Position numbers and translations under genes: made by a program. Positions 55,818 through 64,000 of a stretch of DNA of 64,000 nucleotides are shown here, piece by piece. The stretch covers positions 1-64,000 of the forward strand of contig JANOVM010000062.1 of assembly GCA_031417395.1 (NCBI GenBank). The letters run 5' to 3'. This stretch comes from JADKIH01 sp031417395. Lineage in GTDB: Bacteria > Bacteroidota > Bacteroidia > AKYH767-A > 2013-40CM-41-45. Under the pieces are notes generated by a model, which was not told where the DNA came from, did not search any database, and saw only the letters and a program-made list of their open reading frames with translations. Each line of letters opens with the position of its first letter. Position 1 is the stretch's first letter.

Positions 55818-55825
55818 TATTTTTG
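55818..55825 (+). promoter_or_regulatory. -7 element of the exported-protein gene
   Basis: TATTTTTG matches TAnnTTTG, 25 bp before the preferred ATG at 55850. A TTG that would give a longer protein (55823) lies inside this box, so the promoter supports the downstream ATG. Confidence 0.5.
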
Positions 55826-55849
55826 TTCTATATATCAATTATACCTGCA

Positions 55850-56698
55850 ATGATGAAAAACTATTTGACGTTATTAGTATGTTTCTTTGCCGTAAATTTT
55901 TTAAATGGCCAGACTCAGGGACCTTTTTTTCCAACAAATAATACTACCTCCGGAAGCGGAGCCTCCTGGGCTAATTTAGGAGGTGTTGCCTACGTTGATA
56001 ACAGTCCTGCTTATGCTGATCTTGCCCAATATCCAACGTGCAATAATTTTATATGTTATCATTCAAATATGGCTGAGTTTAAAGGTTTTGGTTTTACAAT
56101 TCCTTTAAATGCTACCATTACCGGAATTGAAGTTGAAATTTTGCAGCGGGTAAATTCTCCCGGCGGTGGAATACACGATTCAATTCTTATGCTTGCTTTA
56201 AATGGAAACACTTTCGGATACAATTATGCCAGTCCCTTTAACTGGTACGATACACCACTTCAAAATTATTATGGCTCTACATCAGATACTTGGGGTCATA
56301 TATGGACTCCTACTCAAATAAATGATTCTACTTTCGGATTGAATTATATGATAACCGATACTTCATACGATCAGACTGCTTCCGTAGACCACCTGGTAAT
56401 GACAGTTCATTATCAGACGGGGTCAGGAATTTATTCACAGTCTTCGAATCCATGGTTTATTGGATTTAATAATTCTTCTCTTCGGATTTCGGGTGAATCC
56501 TCTTTTGTAAAAGACGGCGGCAGGATTCTGATTATGAATACTAACGGTGCTTTGATTGGTGAAAAGGTATTTGAGTCGGGAGCTGAACGTTTAGATATTG
56601 GAATTGATGCTTCGCTCTGGGCTAATGGCTTGTATTCAGTAAATATTCTTTCCAATTCAGGAAATAGGATTCATAGAAAGTTAATGCTCTCCAGATAA
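55850..56698 (+). CDS. Secreted beta-rich protein with a T9SS-like C-terminus
   Basis: A signal peptide (MMKNYLTLLVCFFAVNFLNGQ) starts at the ATG at 55850. The middle (about 22-200) is a beta-sandwich-like domain, with FKGFGFTIPLNATITGIEVEIL and WGHIWTPTQINDSTFGLNY segments. The C-terminal ~75 residues look like a sorting domain (LRISGESSFVKDGGRILIMNTNG, then GLYSVNILSNSGNRIHRKLML). No enzyme motif is recognised; this kind of domain is seen in surface proteins of Bacteroidota. It is monocistronic and convergent with the serine-hydrolase gene. Confidence 0.8.
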   Translation: MMKNYLTLLVCFFAVNFLNGQTQGPFFPTNNTTSGSGASWANLGGVAYVDNSPAYADLAQYPTCNNFICYHSNMAEFKGFGFTIPLNATITGIEVEILQRVNSPGGGIHDSILMLALNGNTFGYNYASPFNWYDTPLQNYYGSTSDTWGHIWTPTQINDSTFGLNYMITDTSYDQTASVDHLVMTVHYQTGSGIYSQSSNPWFIGFNNSSLRISGESSFVKDGGRILIMNTNGALIGEKVFESGAERLDIGIDASLWANGLYSVNILSNSGNRIHRKLMLSR

Positions 56699-56700
56699 AT

Positions 56701-56723
56701 AAATCTCTTTGCTTAAGAGATTT
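56701..56723. terminator. Hairpin between convergent genes
   Basis: AAATCTCTT and AAGAGATTT form a perfect 9-bp stem with a 5-base loop, directly after the stop of the exported-protein gene and before the end of the serine-hydrolase gene on the other strand. The AT-rich flanks suit a bidirectional terminator. Confidence 0.6.
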
Positions 56724-56752
56724 TAACGGAACTATTTGTTTCCTTCTAAATA

Positions 56753-58078
56753 TTATTGGGTTACTACCAGTCTGCTAAAGATGTTTTTTCCATTCACCGT
56801 ATTTATTCGAATGGTGTAAACGCCCTCCCGCAATCTATCATTACGGATAGTTGTTAAATCGTAAACATCATTTTTTTGATAAACCATTTTTCCTGTTATA
56901 TCAAAAATCTGAATCGAAAAAACTTCTTTTCTCAATTCAATTTGAAAAGTTTCACGGGTCGGGTTTGGAAAAACTCTTAATTCGGAAGTCTCACGGACTG
57001 TTGTATTTGCGGATGAAGGGCTGCAAACAAGATCATTTATTTTTTCCCAGATCTGATTGCAGAAGAGAGTCGTAATTTCAGAAGCCGGGGAGTTAGGAGA
57101 GTCACCCATTCTCACGAAAACAAGACCTTGCGATCGTGAAATGCTTACGATTTGTCCATTCTTTCCCAAACCGGAAAACATATCGCTCGGCGCCAGCGGT
57201 GCATAGGAACCCGGAAAAATTGTTTGAAGCGTAGGAACCATATATGACTGCTTTCCATTCAACCACCAAAGATATCCATAGGAATAATTCAGGGCTTGTG
57301 ATGTATTTGTCATTTGATTGATGTAGGCTGTATCATACAATAGGGTATCTGTATTCCAAATGCATTTATTTTGAATCAACAATCCATATCGGGCCATACT
57401 TCTTGCCGTGCTAAAATATACATTGTCGAAATCGACAGTAAACCATAAACCGGACATGCCCGTTGCATTTTTTAATCTTGAAGTAGTGTAAGAGTTGATG
57501 TTTGTTCCTGTTGCATTCGTCAATACGCTTTCCAGCAATGTATAAGGAGCATTGTGATAAGCCCATCGTGTACCCGGATCAGCGAGATACAGTAAGCAAC
57601 TGTCAATGGTGCAATGATTATCTGCAACGCCATCGTCAAGTCCTGTTGTCATGGTAAGTTGATTGACAATTTTAATATTATCTTCCTGTTGGATGGTACA
57701 ATTTGTCCAGCCGGCGCCCAGGTATTTTGATGTTGTATCGTTAATGGAAAGGTAGCCCTCTTCCTGAGCTTTTCCAACAAGAAAAGATGTAATAGTTTTT
57801 CCGGCAGAGGCCCAGTACCATATGCTGTCTCTTATGAAAGTGCCAAAATATTTTTCTAAAACTATTTTCCCGTCTTTCAAAACGATGAAGGCTTTTGTGT
57901 TTTCCTGTCCGAGGAAATTATACAAGGTATCAATTCTATCCTGGCACCAACCCAGTGAGGCCGGTGCAATACTATCCCATACCGTTGTACTGCCAAGAGG
58001 AGGGAAGTAAAGATTCTGGGCTTTGCTTTTTGAAAGAAAAAAAGTCAGGCAAATGATGAGTACTATTTTTGAGTTCAT
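56753..58078 (-). CDS. Secreted class C beta-lactamase-like serine hydrolase with T9SS domain
   Basis: A signal peptide (about 1-20) precedes a PF00144-type serine hydrolase (about 30-350). The nucleophile Ser91 lies in SAGK (SxxK, Lys94) and the second motif YHN is at 174-176. Family members include esterases, D-aminopeptidases and penicillin-recognising enzymes; the substrate is not predictable. The C-terminus holds a type-A T9SS sorting domain (RVFPNPTRETFQIEL, GVYTIRINTVNGKN, FSRLVVTQ). It is a single gene. Confidence 0.9.
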   Translation of the reverse strand: MNSKIVLIICLTFFLSKSKAQNLYFPPLGSTTVWDSIAPASLGWCQDRIDTLYNFLGQENTKAFIVLKDGKIVLEKYFGTFIRDSIWYWASAGKTITSFLVGKAQEEGYLSINDTTSKYLGAGWTNCTIQQEDNIKIVNQLTMTTGLDDGVADNHCTIDSCLLYLADPGTRWAYHNAPYTLLESVLTNATGTNINSYTTSRLKNATGMSGLWFTVDFDNVYFSTARSMARYGLLIQNKCIWNTDTLLYDTAYINQMTNTSQALNYSYGYLWWLNGKQSYMVPTLQTIFPGSYAPLAPSDMFSGLGKNGQIVSISRSQGLVFVRMGDSPNSPASEITTLFCNQIWEKINDLVCSPSSANTTVRETSELRVFPNPTRETFQIELRKEVFSIQIFDITGKMVYQKNDVYDLTTIRNDRLREGVYTIRINTVNGKNIFSRLVVTQ

Positions 58079-58122
58079 AAGTTATTTATTTAATCAAAAC
58101 ATTTAGTAATAAAATAAAACAG

Positions 58123-59136
58123 TCAGGCATTTAATATGCTTTCCAACTCGCCTTTTATATTGTTAAGTGGAGAAGCAATAGCATTTACATATTGATAGTT
58201 TCCTTCTCTGTTTTTATTAATTGAAAGCTGTATGGGACTCGCTTCACTTTGAATAGCATTTGCTTTGAATTGATTTTCTTTTTCATCGTAAACAACATAA
58301 GGCGCACCGGATGATCCAAACCGGAAATAACCTTTAATAAGATAACGGTTTCCGTCCATTACATAGTCACCGCCAACTCTGTCTTTAAAGAGCGACCAGT
58401 TATCAGCAAATCCTTCAATGACGGCTTTATTGGTCATTCTTCCTAAAAGACTGTTGGACGAGCTTTGTATACAATAAAGATTATTTTCATTATCATCGAG
58501 GATGGAATAATTGATGTCTATGCGTGGAAGTTTTTGAATTATTTCCTGACTCGTATTTACAATTCTGTACAGTGAAATGTCGTCACTGTAAAAAGCTTTG
58601 ACGAGTTCCAATTCGATAAGAAAGGTATGTCTGTTCAGTGATGGTTCGTGAAAATAGTTATTTGAAGAGAATTGCTGTGTGAGATTTGAATCGCCATAAA
58701 ATAGATTTTGTCTGAATTGAACAATTAAATGTGGCGTGCAGATTTTTAATGCGCTTAAGCTTACCCACCGTGTATCAAAATTTATTTGCCGTAATGTTTC
58801 AATGAGGTTTTGGTTGATGTTTGCATCCTGACTTGCAAGATAGCGTTTATGAGTAGCAGGATTTAGCGGGAAATGCTGAGCGAAAAATTCATTTTTTGCC
58901 GGATCTAAAAAAGGCTGGATTCGCGTTTTATAAATTTCTTCATCGATGGAATTAATAATCCCTGCTTCCGACCGTAAATTGTGAGCGACAGTTAAAATAA
59001 GTCCATTGCCAATATGAAAAGCGCATATATTATTTCCAAATTGTTTCCGTGCAGGTTCATTAATGTTATATGCCCACATAATTCTGAACAGGGGGGAGGT
59101 TTGCTCGTGGATTAATTCCAGTTTTTTTTCTATCAT
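58123..59136 (-). CDS. Trypsin-like serine protease domain protein (no signal peptide)
   Basis: The protein (337 residues from the ATG at 59136; a TTG at 59163 would add 9) has a chymotrypsin-like triad in order: His52 in ILTVAHN, Asp185 or Asp186 in SDDISLYR, and Ser276 in FGSSGAPYV. The N-terminal GNNICAFHIGNGLILTVAHN is the usual S1 start. No signal peptide or membrane segment is seen, so it is probably cytoplasmic. It has no PDZ domain, unlike DegP-type proteases. Neighbours are the T9SS serine hydrolase and TfoX-like genes. Its role is unknown. Confidence 0.78.
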   Translation of the reverse strand: MIEKKLELIHEQTSPLFRIMWAYNINEPARKQFGNNICAFHIGNGLILTVAHNLRSEAGIINSIDEEIYKTRIQPFLDPAKNEFFAQHFPLNPATHKRYLASQDANINQNLIETLRQINFDTRWVSLSALKICTPHLIVQFRQNLFYGDSNLTQQFSSNNYFHEPSLNRHTFLIELELVKAFYSDDISLYRIVNTSQEIIQKLPRIDINYSILDDNENNLYCIQSSSNSLLGRMTNKAVIEGFADNWSLFKDRVGGDYVMDGNRYLIKGYFRFGSSGAPYVVYDEKENQFKANAIQSEASPIQLSINKNREGNYQYVNAIASPLNNIKGELESILNA

Positions 59137-59246
59137 AAAAGATATGGATGGATTTGAATCCAATAATAAATTACTACCTGGATTCAGTAGGGTTTTTGAA
59201 AAACAAAGATACTATAATCGTTCCGGTTTTTCATCGAAAGTTTAGT

Positions 59247-59597
59247 TTACTTTTTTTTACTTTTTTTCTTTGAACTTTTCGCCTTTTTATTAAACTCCAA
59301 TGCGAGTCCAATCCAATACTCAAAATCTTTTTTTGATTTCATTCCTTCTTCTTCTATTAGTATCCAGCCTTTCATTGGTTTTCCCGTAAAATCCATTTGT
59401 CGGCAACCGTATTTTTCAAGGGCATCTTCATACAGTTCTGGGTCAATGCGACACATCATTTCATCTTTAATGATGCCAATGCACATTTTGTCGTTGTACA
59501 TAAAAGCCAAACCTCCCATCATTTCTTTTTCTTGTACTTTTTTAAGTTCACATAGTCTTTCGCGAATTCTGTTGGCTAATTTTTCATTGTATGCCAT
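59247..59597 (-). CDS. TfoX/Sxy N-terminal-domain protein
   Basis: The 116-residue protein (ATG at 59597; an ATG at 59627 would add 10 residues) has the TfoX N-domain pattern: ERLCELKKVQEKEMMGGLAFMYNDKMCIGII, then an acidic DPELYEDAL stretch and the MKGWILIEEEG strand. In gamma-proteobacteria TfoX/Sxy controls competence; in Bacteroidota stand-alone TfoX-N proteins have no proven role. The C-terminus is strongly basic (Lys/Ser-rich, last ~15 residues), which may help nucleic-acid contact. Confidence 0.85.
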   Translation of the reverse strand: MAYNEKLANRIRERLCELKKVQEKEMMGGLAFMYNDKMCIGIIKDEMMCRIDPELYEDALEKYGCRQMDFTGKPMKGWILIEEEGMKSKKDFEYWIGLALEFNKKAKSSKKKSKKK

Positions 59598-59852
59598 GGA
59601 TTCTTTTTGATGTTTTAATAATGACAAAAATTAAAACTTTCAAATATTCTGAGTCACAATTTAGTGAATTAATTTTATTTTTTTTGGAATATCTTTTTGC
59701 AAATTTTAAAGGATTCTCTTTCAAAAGTGTTGCTTTCCATTTACCTTGCTCAGATGACGCCAATGAATTAAACAGAGAAAGAAGCAAGAGATGTTTTAGA
59801 GTATTTCAGAAATTCTGAGGAAAGGTAGAATTTGTAGTTATTGTTCCAAAAG

Positions 59853-59906
59853 AATACCGCCTTATGTATTAAAACTTATTAAAGTTTTAATACATAAGGC
59901 GGTATT
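59853..59906. terminator. Perfect 25-bp hairpin downstream of the DUF5723 gene
   Basis: Arms 59853-59877 and 59882-59906 are perfectly complementary with a 4-base loop. The hairpin lies just beyond the end of the reverse-strand DUF5723 gene in a 360-bp gap with no other supported feature. It probably ends that transcript, or it is a palindromic dispersed repeat. Confidence 0.7.
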
Positions 59907-59959
59907 GTAAATCACCTATTATTATATGTGTTTTTTATTTACTGCTTATATCCGCTTGT

Positions 59960-61351
59960 TTATTCTTTTGGTTCAATGCCACTATCGACCGGAGCCATTT
60001 CTTTTCCCTGAACTCCAAAGTCTGTATTTCCTGATTTAACAACCGGTCTTCCAAACACTAAATTAATACCGAAGTTGAAGTGAAGTGTATTGTGTGATAG
60101 TGGGTTTATGGTACCAATTAAATTATCGGAAATCATATAAATTTGAACAGGACCAGCATTGACTGATAATCCGGCGCCAACATTGTTCCAGTGTTGGTTA
60201 ATCATTGAATAATTGACCGATGCTGCCAGATGTCTGTTAAGTTTTCTGTTATAAGAAGCAGTAACAGAAGGCTGAACTGTTTGACGGAATATTTCTGCAT
60301 GTAGAAGTCCTGTTACATTTGACTTTGCATTTATCTTAAAGCAGGCATTTAAATAACCATGCGTTGGAAGACTTGTACTATAAGAGTCTGTATTTTCAGT
60401 CGGTCCGAATGAATTGGTCATAGTGTCTAAAATATTATCTCCTCCTGAACCATCATCGTTTATAAATTTATTGATGTCAACCCCGTCAAATTTGTATTCT
60501 CCCGATTCAGCAATGTAGCTTTTGGTATTACTTTTCCATTTAATTGAACCGAGGTCAATGACACTGGCCATAAATTTCCAACGATCGTTAAATTTATAAG
60601 TAGTTCCCAAATCAACAGCAAAGCCGACATTTTTTAAGCCAAATAAATAGCTGTCGGAGCTTCCCTTTTTTGCATTACCCTGGGAGGAAGTATGAATTAC
60701 ATAATCTGAGTTTAATTCTAGCTGGTAATCATCCGGTGCTGTGTAAAAGCTGAGATTAGCTTTCCCGGATGAAAAATTTTCCATTCCATACAAGTACTTC
60801 ACTTTACCACCTACAGTTACTTTTTGATTTACTTCACGTGCGAAACCAATGGCATATTCTCTGTGATGTGTTACATCGAAATTGGTTCTTCTAAGAACAA
60901 TTTCCTGTCCTATGAATGGGCCATTTCCTTTTAAAATTAAATCAAATAATTCTTTAGGGAAGGTCAAATTGAAATTTCCTTTTTCTGAAATATTGAAAGT
61001 AAAATAATTTTTCTTCCAGGCAAAGCCACCTTCGATAATATTCGAACGAACAGATGCTGAGATGAAATTTTTATCGCTTAATTTGCTTAAGGCATAATCA
61101 ACCTGAATTGCAACAGAATCATCTGCCCTTACATGGTGCAAATCTCTCCATGTAAAACCGCTGTTGGTGAACATAAGCGAGGTAGAACCCAGCATAGGAA
61201 TACCAACATACATTTTGTCTTCAGGTATTAACGATGGATTTACCTGTGTGGCTTGGCCTATCCAATCCATATTGAACAGCGTCAGTGCCTGTTGAGCAAA
61301 TCCGGACGCAACGCTCAGTAATATTGTTATGGTAAAATATATTTTTTTCAT
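59960..61351 (-). CDS. DUF5723-family outer-membrane barrel-like protein
   Basis: The 463-residue protein has a signal peptide (about 1-19) and a long, alternating Tyr/Phe-rich pattern fitting an outer-membrane beta-barrel. Matches to the DUF5723 style include QATQVNPSLIPEDKMYVGIPML and the YAIGFAREVNQKVTVGGKVKYLYG segment. In Bacteroidota such proteins are surface proteins of unknown function. It follows the lipoprotein gene with a 42-bp gap and the same direction, so they likely form an operon. Confidence 0.82.
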   Translation of the reverse strand: MKKIYFTITILLSVASGFAQQALTLFNMDWIGQATQVNPSLIPEDKMYVGIPMLGSTSLMFTNSGFTWRDLHHVRADDSVAIQVDYALSKLSDKNFISASVRSNIIEGGFAWKKNYFTFNISEKGNFNLTFPKELFDLILKGNGPFIGQEIVLRRTNFDVTHHREYAIGFAREVNQKVTVGGKVKYLYGMENFSSGKANLSFYTAPDDYQLELNSDYVIHTSSQGNAKKGSSDSYLFGLKNVGFAVDLGTTYKFNDRWKFMASVIDLGSIKWKSNTKSYIAESGEYKFDGVDINKFINDDGSGGDNILDTMTNSFGPTENTDSYSTSLPTHGYLNACFKINAKSNVTGLLHAEIFRQTVQPSVTASYNRKLNRHLAASVNYSMINQHWNNVGAGLSVNAGPVQIYMISDNLIGTINPLSHNTLHFNFGINLVFGRPVVKSGNTDFGVQGKEMAPVDSGIEPKE

Positions 61352-61393
61352 GTTTGTGGATTTTAAGTTTTATTTAAGTAGGAATGATTGTTT

Positions 61394-62992
61394 TTAGAAA
61401 TCAATTTTTAATTTGGTTTTCACGCCAAGTTTGAAATCAATTTTATAATCATCGTATATTTCAACCATGGAAGTTGGAGCATCCTTAGTTTGTATTTCTC
61501 CTTTAATTAATACTTTTTTAGCTTTGAGCAGGTTTTGTAAACGATTTCCGGCGAAAGGTTCATCTGTCATTCTTCTGGTTGGTATGGTAGTTCTGCCATC
61601 CGCTTCATATTCTGCTGCTTCAATGAGGTGATTCTGTGCATGATCCAGTAGAGAATCTACTACATTATAGTTATCATCCATAAAATAAACCTGTGTATAT
61701 ACATTAACCGGGAAACCATTCGAAATGTTTAGTCTGAATTCAGCGGATTCAATTTCTTTAATTTCTCCAATACTGAAATCTAGTGTATCCTGCACTGTAA
61801 AGCCGGCTGCATATCCTCGAAGCGGAATTTCCATTTTTATATCTGCACGGAATTCACTTGAGTCTCCCATGAAGTTATAAGAAGGCAATGGCGAATTAAT
61901 TCCTGCATCGATATCGTAAACAAACTGACGCGGAGCACCGTTAATGACTTGTTGAATATTACTATTGTTTTTGTCAAATACAATTGTTGTGACCGCCTGC
62001 TGACCAAACATTAAAGGATAATCGATAAGTGGTGATGGAATTGGACCCGTTAAGGCTGTTTGTGTTCCATCGCCATTTATTGCTTTTAACTGAACAATGG
62101 TAGCATCCAACGGCATACCGAATGAATTCTTTAAGGTTAACGTCAATTTCGGATCATCGAAATAAATTGTTCCTGATTTGATATTGTTGAAAACACCAAG
62201 CTCCGAAGTGCCTGAAGGCATCATAAATTCACTTTGTCCGAAATACCCAAAGAGACTTGCAGGTGTAATCTGATCAAATGAAGTTGTTATGTCAAAATTC
62301 TTATTTAAAGTATTTAGAGTTGAATTGGAATTGTTAAAGGTAATCGTGTAGATAATATTCACTCGATTCGGTGTACCGTTAATATTTGTCTTCATATTGT
62401 AATCAGACAAATCGGAAACATCCTGAACATTAACTGACTGATTGGTATATGCATTAAACGGAATATCTTTTGTAAAGGGTTGTCCGTTTTTTGTAGCACC
62501 GGGAATGGAAATATTCAAGACCCCATCGTGAGGAATATCGGAGCTAATATTTATTCTCAGATCGCCTTTACGGAATGTTAAAGAATCAATTTGCTCACTG
62601 TTAGAAAAGGTCAGCGGCATAACAAACGGAGCTACTTTTGTTATACTTCCATTTTGATAGATTGTACTACTATCCGAATAGCTTAACAAAAGCGTCTGAG
62701 CATTTGATTCGTCTGCAGGGGCAAAAAATTCATACCCATGCCTGGAATAAATGTTAGAAGTGTAAACCAGGTTGACCGTATGGTCATTGTTTACCGAAAT
62801 CATTCCATTTCCATTTGCACCGGTAATATCACCGATAGAAAGTTCTGAATGAATTAGCGGTACAGCAAATTCCGGATTCAGTTCATTTGAAGTAACTTTG
62901 TTGAAGTCAAAATCTTCCTGTTTCATACAGCTGCCTAGCAGTAATGCAAACATGGAGAAGATTACAAGAGTTTTTCTTTGTAGAATTTTCAT
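61394..62992 (-). CDS. Large lipoprotein paired with the DUF5723 gene
   Basis: The ATG at 62992 gives a lipoprotein signal with lipobox LLGSC (Cys21); the ATG at 63028 would add a 12-residue polar extension. The 532-residue product is beta-rich with repeated D/N-G motifs and no recognised domain. Strand-like segments such as DLRINISSDIPHDGVLNI suggest a multi-domain beta sandwich. It is upstream of the DUF5723 gene in an apparent operon, so the two may form a complex at the outer membrane. The function is unknown. Confidence 0.82.
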   Translation of the reverse strand: MKILQRKTLVIFSMFALLLGSCMKQEDFDFNKVTSNELNPEFAVPLIHSELSIGDITGANGNGMISVNNDHTVNLVYTSNIYSRHGYEFFAPADESNAQTLLLSYSDSSTIYQNGSITKVAPFVMPLTFSNSEQIDSLTFRKGDLRINISSDIPHDGVLNISIPGATKNGQPFTKDIPFNAYTNQSVNVQDVSDLSDYNMKTNINGTPNRVNIIYTITFNNSNSTLNTLNKNFDITTSFDQITPASLFGYFGQSEFMMPSGTSELGVFNNIKSGTIYFDDPKLTLTLKNSFGMPLDATIVQLKAINGDGTQTALTGPIPSPLIDYPLMFGQQAVTTIVFDKNNSNIQQVINGAPRQFVYDIDAGINSPLPSYNFMGDSSEFRADIKMEIPLRGYAAGFTVQDTLDFSIGEIKEIESAEFRLNISNGFPVNVYTQVYFMDDNYNVVDSLLDHAQNHLIEAAEYEADGRTTIPTRRMTDEPFAGNRLQNLLKAKKVLIKGEIQTKDAPTSMVEIYDDYKIDFKLGVKTKLKIDF

Positions 62993-63251
62993 TGTTTCGT
63001 GTTTTATGAGGGGCTTTTCCCTGAACACTCATTACGGCTTCAATTCGGCGTTGTTTTCAGATAAATAGCAAGAATATTACACGCGAACAATGATGAGGAA
63101 GTTGTATTAATCCATTTTTTTTAGAAAAAATAAATATTTCAATTGATTATTAATTGAAAATCTTTCAGAAATGGTTTTGAAAAAAATCAAAAAAAAATTC
63201 GGGAAAAGACAAATTTTTTAAATATTTTCTTTCTAAATGAATAAAAGGAAG

Positions 63252-63494
63252 CTATTTTTCAAATTCAAATTTTAGCTGGGATTCTGAAACAGTAAAGGTT
63301 TTTCGGTGAAAAGGCGATAGTCCGGATGCAAAAATTGCTTTTCTATGCTGAAGCGTGCCATATCCTTTATTGTTTTTCCAATTATACACAGGAAAATCTG
63401 CGTCAAGGGCATCCATGAAATCGTCGCGATAGGTTTTGGCAAGGACGGAAGCAGCAGCAATTGACATGTAAATGCCATCTCCTGACTTCCGCAC
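63252..63494 (-). pseudogene. rnhB: 3' remnant of ribonuclease HII
   Basis: The last ~75 residues of RNase HII are present: GDGIYMSIAAASVLAKTYRDDFM, then FPVYNWKNNKGYGTLQHR and a FHRKTF end. The N-terminal two-thirds with the DExD catalytic residues are missing, and an in-frame TGA lies just upstream (homology fades at about 63485). The possible GTG start at 63494 would give an 80-residue inactive protein. It is therefore a broken gene; an intact copy elsewhere is likely because RNase HII is widely kept. Confidence 0.85.
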
Positions 63495-63602
63495 TTTTAT
63501 TTTTCATTTTTGTGGTTTACTAATTATTAACACCTTACGTCTATGAAGTCACATGAAATATGGTATTGGTCGGATGCTTACAAAGTAATTTCAAAATGCA
63601 TT

Positions 63603-64000
63603 TTAATGTTGTACAATTAACTTACATTTTGAAGAATTATTGATATCAATAAAATATATGCCATTAGCTATGTTCGATGTATTTATTGAATCAAAATAAT
63701 TAAATACTTTTCTGGCGAGTACTAACTCACCAATAGAATTAAATATTCTAAAAGTAGAACCAATTGGAAAGTATCCACTAATATTTAATGTCTCGTTAGT
63801 TGGGTTTGGAAATATTTTAAATTCATTCTTGCAAAAAGCATTCTTTATTTCATTGGTTAAACTATCACAAGTACTTCCTGTTATTGGTCCTAATGAATAA
63901 TTGGGATTATTAGGCAAACTCCAGTAAGTACGTTTACCACCAAGTTGAAAACTAAATGGTTGAAAATTGCAAGCGGCACCAATACTATCCGGAAAATTAA
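63603..64000 (-). CDS. C-terminus of a T9SS-exported protein (gene runs off the window)
   Basis: The reverse-strand frame is open from the window edge through residues such as QLGGKRTYWSLPNNPNYSLGP to a stop at 63603. The last ~75 residues form a type-A T9SS sorting domain (FKIFPNPTNETLNISG, GIYFIDINNSSKCKLIVQH). The LPNNPNYSLGP motif is typical of Bacteroidota secreted proteins with repeated surface domains. The N-terminus and function lie outside the window, so the gene is partial. The broken rnhB lies about 100 bp downstream. Confidence 0.8.
   Translation of the reverse strand, partial: NFPDSIGAACNFQPFSFQLGGKRTYWSLPNNPNYSLGPITGSTCDSLTNEIKNAFCKNEFKIFPNPTNETLNISGYFPIGSTFRIFNSIGELVLARKVFNYFDSINTSNIANGIYFIDINNSSKCKLIVQH

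Noticed and set aside
59591..59818. Forward 75-codon frame opposite the TfoX-like gene
   Set aside because: It starts inside the TfoX coding region in antisense and has no recognisable motif or promoter.

Overview
The window looks like a chromosomal segment of an uncultured or little-studied member of the Bacteroidota (Flavobacteriia/Cytophagia/Sphingobacteriia grade). The evidence is consistent: AT-rich sequence, starts without Shine-Dalgarno sites, promoters of the Bacteroidota type (TTG about 20 bp before TAnnTTTG), about a dozen secreted proteins ending in type IX secretion system (T9SS) sorting domains, a PorP/SprF protein, a PorE-like OmpA protein and a giant gliding-type adhesin. No rRNA, tRNA, CRISPR array or intact transposase was seen.

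Layout. 1-750: repeat-rich edge with degenerate direct repeats that resemble IS21-type ends and a long imperfect inverted repeat. 1.4-12.1 kb: a respiratory complex I operon, nuoABCD-HIJKLMN, without nuoEFG. It carries two extra small genes, one between nuoC and nuoD and one after nuoN. 12.1-13.0 kb: an empty AT-rich gap. 13.0-15.7 kb: a secreted FN3-phosphoesterase, a GNAT acetyltransferase and a DCC-family thiol oxidoreductase. 15.8-24.5 kb: a light/pigment island with a CarH/LitR-type MerR-B12 regulator, a triple-repeat DUF4397 surface protein, and crtI, crtB, a conserved small gene, idi, an SRPBCC gene, crtZ and a CrtYcd-type lycopene cyclase, predicted to make zeaxanthin. 24.5-28.3 kb: a PETase/cutinase-like esterase, a lipoprotein, a small T9SS protein and tryptophanase. 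28.5-41.3 kb: secreted proteins (SprB-repeat protein with an octamer microsatellite in its coding start, GH5-like hydrolase, two tandemly duplicated beta-propeller proteins with a truncated hydrolase between them, GH18 chitinase, BNR-like propeller) and an hppD remnant. 41.5-53.2 kb: a giant adhesin - PorP/SprF - PorE-like operon. 53.6-64 kb: proC, an unusual Nramp-type transporter, a secreted serine hydrolase, a cytoplasmic trypsin-like protein, a TfoX-like protein, a DUF5723 barrel/lipoprotein pair, a truncated rnhB, and a T9SS gene running off the edge.

How the parts work together. The best-supported regulatory story is the pigment island. The same inverted repeat (TGTTTAA, 16 bp, TTAAACA) sits at the promoter of the B12-photoreceptor gene and again at the promoter of the DUF4397 gene just upstream of crtI, suggesting autoregulation and light control of a surface protein plus the carotenoid genes. 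The second theme is T9SS-dependent surface display: a type-B giant substrate lies with its PorP/SprF partner and a peptidoglycan-binding PorE-like protein, and the surrounding enzymes carry type-A sorting domains. The third is ongoing gene decay and repeat-driven change: a 2.36-kb tandem duplication, 3'-only remnants of hppD and rnhB, and three independent tandem arrays with an 8-bp period.
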